A DNA stretch of 24,992 bases from the NCBI GenBank assembly GCA_002491825.1, contig DKWR01000007.1:2884-27875 (forward strand), in the 5' to 3' direction. Position 1 is the stretch's first letter. Each line of letters starts with the position of its first letter. Shown one piece after another: positions 7,702-14,887 of the stretch. A model generated the notes under the pieces. It saw only the letters and a program-made list of their open reading frames with translations, did not search any database and was not told the origin of the DNA. Made by a program: the position numbers and the translations under genes. Origin of the DNA: Ruminococcaceae bacterium UBA7147 (lineage in GTDB: Bacteria > Bacillota > Clostridia > Oscillospirales > Acutalibacteraceae).

Positions 7702-7730
7702 TAGGAACGACACAGGGGTCGTTCCCTACG
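7702..7730 (-). repeat. REP-like GTAG hairpin, copy 5, upstream of the RAYT gene
   Basis: A perfect inverted copy of 7390-7418. On the minus strand it reads CGTAG, GGAACGAC, loop, GTCGTTCC, TA. It ends 28 bases upstream of the transposase start codon, in its 5' region. Confidence 0.85.
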
Positions 7731-7786
7731 TTTTATTACTGACAATTAGGTTTTCTTCTCGGTAAATCCATAGTTCATCTACTCCT

Positions 7787-7812
7787 GCGGAACGGTCAAG
7801 ACCGTTCCCTAC
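7787..7812 (-). repeat. REP-like GTAG hairpin, copy 6
   Basis: On the minus strand GTAG, arm GGAACGGTC, a two-base loop, and arm GACCGTTCC. It is related to copies 4 and 5 but has a longer stem and a minimal loop. It lies between the GNAT stop codon and copy 5. Confidence 0.75.
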
Positions 7813-7843
7813 ATTGGAAAAGAACAATAACATAAGTAATATA

Positions 7844-8314
7844 CTAAACTTTCTTGCTGTAATAAACAATCGTCATTCCGTCTTTTATGATTTCCTCTTT
7901 GCCTGTCGGAATATATCCGCATTTCTCGTACAAATGACAAAGCCTGCTTTCTTCTTTTATTGTATCAAGTTTCCATTCTTTTGCATTCGGATACAGCTTT
8001 TCAACAGCCGACAAAGCCTGTTGAGCATAACCGTTATTCTGATATTCGGGCAAAATAAACATCGGTGATATTCTGCAAATTGTATCGCTTAATCTGACCA
8101 CTCTCACAACACCGATTTTCGTTTCATCAAGCATAATAAAATAATAATCGGTAAAGGATTGGTTGAATTTATTTTGTATCTTTTCAAGCGATTCCGACGC
8201 AGGATTTGTATCAACGTCACGATATTTTTCGAGTAGTTCGGTAAATGCCGAAACCTGCATTTTATGGATTTGTCCGCAGTCGGAAAACACCGCTTTATTT
8301 AAAAATATTTCCAT
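7844..8314 (-). CDS. GNAT family N-acetyltransferase
   Basis: About 156 residues from the ATG at 8314, four bases after the era stop. GNAT enzymes move an acetyl group from acetyl-CoA to an amine. The acetyl-CoA loop is visible as LPEYQNNGYAQQAL (Q-x-x-G-x-A type), preceded by the beta-4 strand RISPMFIL. The C-terminal ESRLCHLYEKCGYIPTG is the usual helix with YEKxGF-like motif. The substrate cannot be predicted. Longer in-frame starts at 8338 and 8368 would overlap era and have no better ribosome binding site. It is not part of the conserved era-recO synteny, so it is probably a later insertion in the operon. Confidence 0.85.
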   Translation of the reverse strand: MEIFLNKAVFSDCGQIHKMQVSAFTELLEKYRDVDTNPASESLEKIQNKFNQSFTDYYFIMLDETKIGVVRVVRLSDTICRISPMFILPEYQNNGYAQQALSAVEKLYPNAKEWKLDTIKEESRLCHLYEKCGYIPTGKEEIIKDGMTIVYYSKKV

Positions 8315-8318
8315 ATCA

Positions 8319-9227
8319 TCAATCAAAATTCTTTTCATCAAAACCGAAATTCTGCAAAATCTGCGCACGGTTGCGCCAGTCCTCTTTGACCTTTACCCAC
8401 GTCTGCAAAAACACCTTGCAGTCAAAAAAGTTTTCTATATCCTGACGGGCGAATGTGCTGATTTTCTTTAGCATTGTGCCGTTCTTACCGATAATAATTC
8501 TCTTGTGCGTGTCACGTTCGCAGAAAATCGTAGCGTCAATATCTAAAATTCCGTTGTCCCTTGTTTTCATCTTTTCGATTACAACGGCTGTGCCGTGAGG
8601 GATTTCCTTGTCGCAGAGCCTTAAAATCTTTTCACGGATAATCTCGGCTACAATTACCCTTTCGGGCTGGTCGGTAAGTGTGTCATCGTCGAAGTAATGT
8701 CCGCCATCAACCGACTGCTTTTTAAGCTCGTCTAAAAGCTCGTCCATACCGCTTCCGTCCTGTGCGCTGACAGGTACAACTGCCTCGAAATTGTAAAGCT
8801 TTGTGTAGTCAAGAATCTGCTTCATCAAAGCGTCTTTTTCCTTGAGCATATCAATTTTGTTGATTGCAAGGATTGCAGGCATTTCAAGCGAATTGAACTT
8901 TTCAATGAGCGCAAGCTCGGTATTTGTCGGCTCTTTGCCTGCTTCAACAACGAGCATACAGCAGTCAACTCCGCCAACTGATTCGTTTACGGAGCGCACC
9001 ATATACTTGCCGAGTGAGTTTTTCGGCTTATGCATACCCGGTGTATCGAAGAAAACAAGCTGATATTCGCCGTCTGTAAGCACACCCGTTATTCTGTTAC
9101 GTGTGGTCTGCGGCTTGCTTGAAACTATTGCGATTTTCTGACCGAGAAGTCTGTTGAGTATTGAGCTTTTGCCTACGTTCGGTCTGCCGACTATTGCAAC
9201 AAAAGCCGATTTATCATTAGTATTCAT
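8319..9227 (-). CDS. era: GTPase Era
   Basis: Era is an essential GTPase that binds the 3' end of 16S rRNA and checks 30S assembly. The protein has 302 residues, the usual length. The GTPase motifs are G1 GRPNVGKS (residues 14-21), G3 DTPGMH and G4 NKID. The C-terminal KH domain shows RIIIGKNGTMLKKI. The ATG at 9227 follows AGAGGT; a TTG one codon earlier is less likely. It lies downstream of dgkA with a 64-base gap that contains a hairpin. Co-location with ybeY, another 16S 3'-end maturation factor, is typical. Confidence 0.97.
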   Translation of the reverse strand: MNTNDKSAFVAIVGRPNVGKSSILNRLLGQKIAIVSSKPQTTRNRITGVLTDGEYQLVFFDTPGMHKPKNSLGKYMVRSVNESVGGVDCCMLVVEAGKEPTNTELALIEKFNSLEMPAILAINKIDMLKEKDALMKQILDYTKLYNFEAVVPVSAQDGSGMDELLDELKKQSVDGGHYFDDDTLTDQPERVIVAEIIREKILRLCDKEIPHGTAVVIEKMKTRDNGILDIDATIFCERDTHKRIIIGKNGTMLKKISTFARQDIENFFDCKVFLQTWVKVKEDWRNRAQILQNFGFDEKNFD

Positions 9228-9245
9228 CAATTACCTCTTATACAA

Positions 9246-9277
9246 AAATTTGGGGCAAACCGGATACAGTATGCCCC
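9246..9277 (-). terminator. Hairpin between dgkA and era, possible attenuator
   Basis: On the minus strand GGGGCA, a 14-base loop, TGCCCC, then AAATTTTTG. The stem is short and the T-run is offset by three A, so this is a weak terminator or an RNA-processing hairpin rather than a firm operon end. Confidence 0.4.
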
Positions 9278-9291
9278 TTTTAATTACATTT

Positions 9292-9771
9292 TTATTTTAA
9301 GCGTAAAAGCTTTTCCTTAATTCCGACAGGACCGAGTACTATGAAAACAACCGAAAAAACGGCTGAAATTACAAGCAACACAAGTAAAACGGGATTAGCG
9401 CAAAAGAACAGAAAAATCCCGTAAAGCACGTCAAAATCAAGGAAGAATATTACGGCTGTAATTGCCGCCGCAATTGACAGAACAAGCACCGCCCCTGCCG
9501 CAGTATCCTTGGCTACTCGTATAAGCGGCTCGTACCTGTCACAAATCAGATTGCAAAGCTCCTCGATACAGGTGTTTACAATTTCGGCAAACATAATAAG
9601 GGCTATGAGGATAATCAGCAAAGCCGTCTGCGCCGCCGAAAAATTGTAGAAAAGCGAAAACAGCAGAACATAAAAGCCTGCCACCATATGAAATCTCATA
9701 TGGCTCTCGCTTTTAACCGTGTACCATATGCCCCGAAAGGCACATTTAAAGCTTAAAATCTGCTTTTTCAT
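9292..9771 (-). CDS. dgkA: DgkA-type undecaprenol/diacylglycerol kinase with extra C-terminal segment
   Basis: An integral membrane lipid kinase. Gram-positive members mainly phosphorylate undecaprenol, feeding the carrier lipid of cell wall synthesis. The family core is clear: SFKCAFRGIWYTVKSE at the N-terminus, the catalytic stretch FAEIVNTCIEELCNL, and AKDTAAGAVLVLS. Three membrane helices are expected in the core. The protein has 159 residues, against roughly 120-135 for usual members. The excess is a C-terminal hydrophobic stretch (about 115-150) that should add one or two more helices. The ATG at 9771 lies one base after the ybeY stop codon, so translation is probably coupled. Confidence 0.9.
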   Translation of the reverse strand: MKKQILSFKCAFRGIWYTVKSESHMRFHMVAGFYVLLFSLFYNFSAAQTALLIILIALIMFAEIVNTCIEELCNLICDRYEPLIRVAKDTAAGAVLVLSIAAAITAVIFFLDFDVLYGIFLFFCANPVLLVLLVISAVFSVVFIVLGPVGIKEKLLRLK

Positions 9772-9772
9772 A

Positions 9773-10285
9773 TCAAATCAAGGCGTCATCAACTATGTAG
9801 CTTGATGATGCGGGAAGTCCGAGCTGTTCCATAATAAGCTCTTCCTTTTCTCTCATCCTTACTTTTTCAAGATTCTCCATATGGTCGTAACCTAGAAGGT
9901 GCAGTACGCTGTGAGCAGTGAGATAGCCTACCTCTCTCTGGAGCGAGTGACCGAAAAGTTCAGCCTGATCTCTTGCCTTTTCCATTGAAATTACAACGTC
10001 GCCGAGAATCTTTGCGCCTGTTTCCATATCGGTATCATAAACGCCGTTTTCTCCCATTGGGAATGAAAGCACGTCTGTTTCAATATCCTTGTTGCGGTAC
10101 TGCTTGTTAAGCTCCTTTATACCCTTGTTGTCGGTAAAGGTAACGCTGATTTCAGCAGGGCCTTCAAACTTTTCAAGCTGAAGCACTGCATTACAGCAAC
10201 GGCGCACAAGCATTCTGATTCCCGTAGGAATTTTCACTGTCTTCTGTTTGTTCGTTATCACTACTCTGATTTTGTTGTCTGCCAT
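9773..10285 (-). CDS. ybeY: Endoribonuclease YbeY (rRNA maturation)
   Basis: YbeY is a zinc-dependent endoribonuclease needed for 16S rRNA 3'-end maturation and ribosome quality control. The metal-binding motif is HSVLHLLGYDH, with the three histidines in the H-x3-H-x5-H spacing. The substrate-binding region NKQYRNKDIETDVLSFP is also conserved. The protein has 170 residues, normal for the family. The ATG at 10285 has AAAGGA 10 bases upstream. It lies 55 bases behind phoH and is followed directly by dgkA, the standard Firmicutes order. Confidence 0.96.
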   Translation of the reverse strand: MADNKIRVVITNKQKTVKIPTGIRMLVRRCCNAVLQLEKFEGPAEISVTFTDNKGIKELNKQYRNKDIETDVLSFPMGENGVYDTDMETGAKILGDVVISMEKARDQAELFGHSLQREVGYLTAHSVLHLLGYDHMENLEKVRMREKEELIMEQLGLPASSSYIVDDALI

Positions 10286-10340
10286 TATAAATCATTCCTT
10301 TCAACATATTTATTCAAACATAACCCGATACCCGATTGTG

Positions 10341-11270
10341 TTATGTTCTTGTGTTTTCGTATTTTGCGTAAGCCTTGATGATATCCTGAACAAGTCGGTG
10401 GCGCACAACGTCACGCTCGTCAAAGGTACAGCTTCCTATTCCCTCGATATTTTTCAGGATTTTAATACAATCCTTAAGTCCGCTTTTGGCTCCTCTCGGC
10501 AAATCAATCTGCGTAATATCGCCCGTGATTACCATCTTGGAGTTAAAGCCAAGACGTGTAAGAAACATCTTCATCTGCTCACTTGTAGTGTTCTGCGCTT
10601 CGTCAAGGATAATAAAGCTGTCGTCAAGTGTTCTGCCTCGCATATACGCAAGGGGTGCAACCTCAATATTGCCACGCTCAACGTATTTCTGATACGTTTC
10701 TGCACCGAGCATATCAAAAAGCGCATCGTACAATGGGCGAAGATACGGGTCAACCTTGCTTTGCAAATCACCCGGAAGAAAGCCGAGCTTTTCGCCTGCT
10801 TCAACGGCAGGGCGTGTTAAGATTATGCGGTTAATCTGCTTACTGCGGAACGCCGTAACCGCCATTGCAACTGCAAGGTAGGTCTTACCTGTTCCGGCAG
10901 GTCCTACGCCGATTGTGATTGTGTTGTCGGCTATCATATTGCAGTAGCGTTTCTGACCGATTGTTTTAGGCTTAATCGGCTTGCCCTTTGAGGTTATGCA
11001 GATGCAGTCGCCTGCAAGCTGTTCGATTTTTTCCTCGCTGTCCTCATTGACAAGCGAAATGCAGTAGCGAATGTTCTGCTCCGAAAGCGATTCTCCTCGG
11101 TTTATCAGCCGAAGTAAGCTTTCAATCACCCTGCCTGCTTTTGAAACGCTTTCAGCCTCGCCGTCAATTTTAAGCTCGCTGTCACGGCAGGTTATGCGAA
11201 CGCCGAATTCTTTTTCGATTAATTTGATATTCTCGTCAAAACTGCCAAAAAGGGCAACTGCGCTTTCCAT
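10341..11270 (-). CDS. phoH: PhoH family ATPase
   Basis: PhoH/YbeZ proteins are P-loop ATPases linked genetically to YbeY and RNA metabolism; their exact reaction is uncertain. Walker A is GPAGTGKT and Walker B is FIILDEAQNTT, with the conserved TRPAVEAGEKLGFLPGD and GDITQIDLPRG blocks. The N-terminal KH-like part includes VRITCRDSELKIDG. From the ATG at 11270 the protein has 309 residues. That ATG lacks a nearby ribosome binding site; the reading frame stays open for 15 codons upstream and encodes LTEQILNIDR, which resembles family N-termini. A good AGGAG (11311-11307) lies 36 bases before the ATG. The true start may therefore be an upstream non-canonical codon. Confidence 0.94.
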   Translation of the reverse strand: MESAVALFGSFDENIKLIEKEFGVRITCRDSELKIDGEAESVSKAGRVIESLLRLINRGESLSEQNIRYCISLVNEDSEEKIEQLAGDCICITSKGKPIKPKTIGQKRYCNMIADNTITIGVGPAGTGKTYLAVAMAVTAFRSKQINRIILTRPAVEAGEKLGFLPGDLQSKVDPYLRPLYDALFDMLGAETYQKYVERGNIEVAPLAYMRGRTLDDSFIILDEAQNTTSEQMKMFLTRLGFNSKMVITGDITQIDLPRGAKSGLKDCIKILKNIEGIGSCTFDERDVVRHRLVQDIIKAYAKYENTRT

Positions 11271-11334
11271 TCTATCAATATTCAGAATTTGTTCCGTAAG
11301 GCAAAACTCCTGTTTCTACAAATTTAACAAAACA

Positions 11335-11343
11335 ATTATACCA
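11335..11343 (-). promoter_or_regulatory. Extended -10 promoter of phoH
   Basis: On the minus strand TGGTATAAT, a TGn-extended perfect -10 box. No good -35 box is found at the proper distance, as is common for extended -10 promoters. It probably drives the phoH-ybeY-dgkA-era run. Confidence 0.65.
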
Positions 11344-11591
11344 CAAATTTAAAAGAAAAACTCACAAAAAATAGTTTTTTTCACTAAAATTTTAAATTTT
11401 GTAAAATGTGACGAAAACGCAAGTCATAAAAATGTCTTGTTTGTAATATTTATTGTTACTTCTTCATATTCAATTAAAAAATACACAACATAATCATCAT
11501 ATAAACAGTTTTGTTTTTGTTCAAAATTATTCAGCGCCGTGAATATACATATATACTATGAAAACTAAAAATTAAATTTTTCAGAATTTTC

Positions 11592-11620
11592 TTGACAAAA
11601 CAGACTGTATGTATTATAAT
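11592..11620 (+). promoter_or_regulatory. SigA consensus promoter of ylxM-ffh
   Basis: TTGACA (11592-11597), a 17-base spacer, and TATAAT (11615-11620): a perfect match to consensus. Transcription should start near 11627, giving a leader of about 60 bases before ylxM. Confidence 0.9.
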
Positions 11621-11627
11621 CACGTTG

Positions 11628-11650
11628 GTGTAAAGAAATTTACTTTACAC
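11628..11650 (+). promoter_or_regulatory. Inverted repeat at the ylxM-ffh transcription start
   Basis: GTGTAAAG, seven A/T bases, then CTTTACAC: perfect 8-bp arms beginning about 8 bases after the -10 box. It could be a repressor operator over the start site or a 5' hairpin in the mRNA. No regulator is assigned. Confidence 0.55.
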
Positions 11651-11685
11651 ATTACTTTGTTTTTCTGCGGCAGGGAGCTGAAAAA

Positions 11686-12036
11686 ATGGAAAAGAACATT
11701 GAGGTTTCACTGCTGTTTGACTTTTACGGCGAGCTTCTTAAACCGTCGGGCAGACAGGCAATTGATCTTTACTACAACGACGATTTGTCGCTTGCCGAAA
11801 TTGCCGACCAAACGGGAATCACAAGGCAGGGTGTTCGTGACAGCATCAAGCGCTGCGAGCAACAGCTTTATGATTTTGAAAAGAAGCTCGGTCTTTACAA
11901 AAGATTCCGTGAGCTTGAAAAAGGGCTTGAGGAAATTTCAGCCACTGCTCGTGAAATCTTTGAAAATTCACAGGACAACAACATCAAAGCGCTTGCCGGC
12001 AAAATTAAAAGCACGGCAGACGCACTAAAAGAATAA
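11686..12036 (+). CDS. ylxM: YlxM/p13-like DNA-binding protein (SRP-associated)
   Basis: A small helix-turn-helix protein of the UPF0122 family, nearly always encoded directly before ffh. In streptococci YlxM associates with the signal recognition particle and its RNA. The sigma-like HTH is visible as LSLAEIADQTGITRQGVRDSIKRCEQQL (about residues 43-70), preceded by the family block LLKPSGRQAIDLYYNDD. The length is 116 residues, as usual. The ATG at 11686 follows GGGAG with an 8-base spacer. It is the first gene of the ffh operon, 11 bases before ffh. Confidence 0.9.
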   Translation: MEKNIEVSLLFDFYGELLKPSGRQAIDLYYNDDLSLAEIADQTGITRQGVRDSIKRCEQQLYDFEKKLGLYKRFRELEKGLEEISATAREIFENSQDNNIKALAGKIKSTADALKE

Positions 12037-12047
12037 GAGGAAATTTT

Positions 12048-13415
12048 ATGGCATTTGAAGGACTTGCAGACAAGTTAAGCAACGCATTCAAAAAACTGAA
12101 AAACAAGGGCAAGCTTTCCGAGAGTGACGTTAAGGAGGCTATGCGAGAGGTAAGGCTCGCACTGCTTGAAGCCGACGTAAACTACAAGGTTGCCAAGGAT
12201 TTCACAAACAAGGTTACCGAGCGTGCGGTAGGTCAAGACGTTATGGAAAGTCTTACCCCTGCGCAGATGGTAATTAAAATAGTTGACGAGGAACTTACAA
12301 ACCTTATGGGCGGTGAGGGCGCAAGAATTGAATTTGCATCAAAGCCCCCGACAGTAATTATGCTCTGCGGCTTGCAGGGCTCGGGTAAAACAACCCATGC
12401 GGCAAAGCTTGCAAAAATGCTTAAGGAGCAGAACCGCAGACCGCTGCTTGTTGCCTGCGACATCTATCGTCCCGCCGCTATTGACCAGTTAAAGGTTGTA
12501 GGTGGCAAGGCAGGCGTTCCCGTATTTGAAATGGGAACGGAAAATCCCGTCAAGATTGCAAAAGCCGCAATCAGACAGGCAAAGGACTACGGCAACGACG
12601 TTGTAATCCTCGACACCGCAGGACGACTTCACATTGACGAGGCTCTTATGAACGAGCTTAAAGAGGTCAAGGCAGAGGTTAACCCCGATGAAATCCTGCT
12701 TGTAATCGACTCAATGACAGGTCAGGACGCTGTAAACGTTGCAAAGAGCTTTAACGAGCTGCTCGAAATTTCGGGTGTAATTCTCACAAAGCTTGACGGC
12801 GACACCAGAGGCGGTGCGGCTCTTTCTGTAAAGGCTGTAACAGGCAAGCCGATTAAGTTTGCAGGTACGGGCGAAAAGCTTGAGGATATTGAGGTTTTCC
12901 ACCCCGACCGTATGGCAAGCCGTATTCTCGGAATGGGCGACGTGCTCACTCTTATTGAGGACGCACAGAGCAAGATTGACCAGAAAAAAGCCGAACAAAT
13001 GGCGCAGAAAATGATGTCCAACAAGTTCGACTTCAACGACTTAAACGAGCAGTTTGAGCAGGTCAAGAAAATGGGACCGATTAAGGGTATTCTTGCGAAA
13101 ATTCCCGGACTTGGCAAACAGCTTGAGGACGTTGATATTGACGACAGACAGATTGACTGGGTTCAGGCTATTATCCTCTCAATGACAGAGGAAGAAAGAA
13201 CAAATCCGTCAGTTCTGAATCCGTCAAGAAAGCGCAGAATTGCGGCAGGCTCGGGCAGGTCGGTTGAAGAAGTCAACCGCCTTATCAAACAGCTTGAGCA
13301 GATGCAGAAGATGATGAAGCAGATTAAGTCAAAGGGCAAAAACGGCAAGAAGAAAAAGAGAAAGATGCTCCCCGGTCTCGGCGGAATGCCTATGGGCGGT
13401 ATGCCACCGATGTAA
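12048..13415 (+). CDS. ffh: Signal recognition particle protein Ffh (SRP54)
   Basis: Ffh binds hydrophobic signal sequences on nascent chains and docks with FtsY at the membrane. The protein has 455 residues, standard for the family. The N domain covers about 1-85. The G domain carries GLQGSGKTT (P-loop), DTAGRLHIDEAL and TKLDGDTRGGAAL. The C-terminal M domain is rich in methionine (EQMQKMMKQIK and the terminal GMPMGGMPPM) and includes NPSRKRRIAAGSGRS, which contacts SRP RNA. The ATG at 12048 follows AGAGGA. It sits between ylxM and rpsP in one transcription unit. Confidence 0.98.
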   Translation: MAFEGLADKLSNAFKKLKNKGKLSESDVKEAMREVRLALLEADVNYKVAKDFTNKVTERAVGQDVMESLTPAQMVIKIVDEELTNLMGGEGARIEFASKPPTVIMLCGLQGSGKTTHAAKLAKMLKEQNRRPLLVACDIYRPAAIDQLKVVGGKAGVPVFEMGTENPVKIAKAAIRQAKDYGNDVVILDTAGRLHIDEALMNELKEVKAEVNPDEILLVIDSMTGQDAVNVAKSFNELLEISGVILTKLDGDTRGGAALSVKAVTGKPIKFAGTGEKLEDIEVFHPDRMASRILGMGDVLTLIEDAQSKIDQKKAEQMAQKMMSNKFDFNDLNEQFEQVKKMGPIKGILAKIPGLGKQLEDVDIDDRQIDWVQAIILSMTEEERTNPSVLNPSRKRRIAAGSGRSVEEVNRLIKQLEQMQKMMKQIKSKGKNGKKKKRKMLPGLGGMPMGGMPPM

Positions 13416-13486
13416 CAAATCGGTAAACAGTCATTCATCCAAACTTTTGGTGAATATATAATACTAATTTTATAGAGGTGAAAATC

Positions 13487-13732
13487 ATGGCAGTAAAAAT
13501 CAGACTCAGAAGAATGGGCTCAAAGAAGGCTCCTTTCTACAGAGTAGTAGTTGCAGACTCCAGATACCCCAGAAACGGACGTTTCATTGAGGAAATCGGC
13601 ACATACGACATTCTCAAGAACCCCAGCGAGTTCAAGGTAGATCAGGAGGCTGTTAAGAAGTGGATTGCTAACGGCGCACAGCCCACAGACACAGTAAAGG
13701 CACTTCTTAAGAAGAACGGCGTAATTGAATAA
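13487..13732 (+). CDS. rpsP: 30S ribosomal protein S16
   Basis: S16 is an early-binding protein of the small subunit body. The protein has 81 residues starting MAVKIRLRRMGSKKAPFYRV, the canonical start, and continues with VVADSRYPRNGRFIEEIGTYD. The ATG at 13487 has GAGGTG 6 bases upstream; an in-frame GTG nine bases earlier lies inside that ribosome binding site and is rejected. It is the third gene of the ylxM-ffh operon, 71 bases after ffh, with khpA following after 26 bases. Confidence 0.97.
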   Translation: MAVKIRLRRMGSKKAPFYRVVVADSRYPRNGRFIEEIGTYDILKNPSEFKVDQEAVKKWIANGAQPTDTVKALLKKNGVIE

Positions 13733-13758
13733 TTGCGAAGCAGGAAAGGACTTATATT

Positions 13759-13992
13759 ATGCAGGAATTACTTGCTATAATCGCAAAAGGTCTTGTTGAC
13801 GACCCCGATTCGGTAAGCGTTGAAGCTGACGCACCGACAGAGGACGGCACAACCGTTTATCACATTCACGTTGCAGAAAGCGATATGGGCAGAATCATCG
13901 GCAAGCAGGGCAGAATTGCCAAGGCTATCCGCACAATTGCCCGCAGTGCGGCAATCCGCAGCGACGAAAAGATTATGGTTGAAATCGACTGA
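13759..13992 (+). CDS. khpA: KH-domain RNA-binding protein KhpA
   Basis: KhpA (YlqC) is a single-KH-domain RNA-binding protein that, with KhpB/EloR, affects cell elongation and small-RNA biology in streptococci and other Firmicutes. The 77 residues show the KH GxxG loop as GRIIGKQGRIAKAIRTIA. The ATG at 13759 follows AAAGGA. It is the last gene before a strong terminator. In most relatives rimM and trmD follow here; they do not in this window. Confidence 0.93.
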   Translation: MQELLAIIAKGLVDDPDSVSVEADAPTEDGTTVYHIHVAESDMGRIIGKQGRIAKAIRTIARSAAIRSDEKIMVEID

Positions 13993-13996
13993 TAAC

Positions 13997-14023
13997 AGCC
14001 ACCCGTAAAAGGGTGGCTTTTTT
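13997..14023 (+). terminator. Rho-independent terminator after khpA
   Basis: AGCCACCC, a six-base loop, GGGTGGCT, then a T-run. It closes the ylxM-ffh-rpsP-khpA unit directly before the convergent methyltransferase gene. Confidence 0.92.
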
Positions 14024-14815
14024 CTATTTTGTTGAGCGGTAAATTTCAATGTGAAGCTGATGCTTTAAATTGAGAATATCATCGGGATATTTCGCAAGGA
14101 TTGACTTGTATTCTTCCTCAAACTCTTTCAGCTTTTTCGGTGAAAGGCTTGCTCCCACTCCACGACAGCTCTTCACTCTGCCGAGCCACTGTTCCTTTGT
14201 AAAATTCAGAGTTACATCGTATGAATGAATCGTATCAATATTGAATCTGTTTTCTGCCCATTGCGGATAATTATACTTGAATTTTTCAAATCCGCAACCG
14301 CTCCAGTCGGGATTGTATTTCAGAACGGTTTTTTCCATTTCCGAAATAACTTCATCTTCAAACGGTAACCAGTCCATAAAAATCTTGCAGAAAACACCTT
14401 CAGGTTTCAGTATTCTGAAAATTTCATCACTTGCTTTTTCGTCATTGAAATACTGAAAGCACTGCACCGCCGTTACAACGTCAAAGCTGTTGTCCTTAAA
14501 GCCAGTATTCTCAGCCGCACAAACTTTGAAATCAATGCTATTCAATCCCTTTTCATCAACTATTTTCCTGCCGTATGCAATCTGGTTTTCGGAAATATCA
14601 GTTGAAGTAAAGTGTGCTCCCGTATGGTATAAATTTATGGGCAGAACAGCCGTTCCGCTGCCGAGGTCGAGAATTTTTTGATTTTCTTTTCCAATGCCGA
14701 AAGAAATCAGCTTATCATACATACTCTTCGGGTAAATGTCACGGTATTTTGCATAGTTCTGCGACGTTTTTCCAAAGTCAAATTCATTTCCGCTGTCGAT
14801 AAAATTGAGTTTCAT
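14024..14815 (-). CDS. Class I SAM-dependent methyltransferase
   Basis: A 263-residue methyltransferase of the UbiE/trans-aconitate methyltransferase-like group. Motif I, which binds SAM, is KILDLGSGTAVLPINLY near residues 49-65. The acidic residue of motif II follows in FTSTDISENQIAYG. NSFDVVTAVQCFQYF is motif IV and EIFRILKPEGVFCKIF is the post-motif strand. The methyl acceptor cannot be predicted. The ATG at 14815 has GGGAG 5 bases upstream. The gene converges on the khpA terminator and is separated from the phosphatase remnant upstream by a terminator-like hairpin. Confidence 0.88.
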   Translation of the reverse strand: MKLNFIDSGNEFDFGKTSQNYAKYRDIYPKSMYDKLISFGIGKENQKILDLGSGTAVLPINLYHTGAHFTSTDISENQIAYGRKIVDEKGLNSIDFKVCAAENTGFKDNSFDVVTAVQCFQYFNDEKASDEIFRILKPEGVFCKIFMDWLPFEDEVISEMEKTVLKYNPDWSGCGFEKFKYNYPQWAENRFNIDTIHSYDVTLNFTKEQWLGRVKSCRGVGASLSPKKLKEFEEEYKSILAKYPDDILNLKHQLHIEIYRSTK

Positions 14816-14839
14816 TTTTTCTCCCTATCCTAAATATAA

Positions 14840-14874
14840 CAAAATTCGGACAACAGAATAGTCCTGCCGCCCGA
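14840..14874 (-). terminator. Terminator after the phosphatase remnant
   Basis: On the minus strand TCGGGCGGCAG pairs with CTGTTGTCCGA over 11 positions, three of them G-T wobbles, around a 7-base loop. ATTTTGTTATATTT follows. It lies just after the stop codon of the 14888-15310 gene. Confidence 0.7.
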
Positions 14875-14887
14875 AAAAGTAATATTA

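Larger units (their letters stand above)
11271..11685. other. AT-rich divergent intergenic region (415 bp)
   Basis: It separates phoH (minus) from ylxM (plus). Next to phoH it holds an extended -10 promoter; next to ylxM it holds a consensus promoter and a palindromic leader. The middle, about 11345-11580, is very AT-rich with homopolymer A and T runs. I see no gene, no tRNA and no structured RNA in it. The yqfC/yqfD genes that precede phoH in Bacillus are absent. Confidence 0.7.

Noticed and set aside
10248..10820. A 190-codon open frame on the plus strand opposite ybeY and phoH
   Set aside because: It lies antisense to two well-supported genes, has no ribosome binding site, and its translation has no recognisable domain.
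11572..11590. A CodY-like box (TTTTTCAGAATTT) just before the -35 box of ylxM-ffh
   Set aside because: It has about three mismatches to the CodY consensus and lies in very AT-rich DNA where such matches arise by chance.
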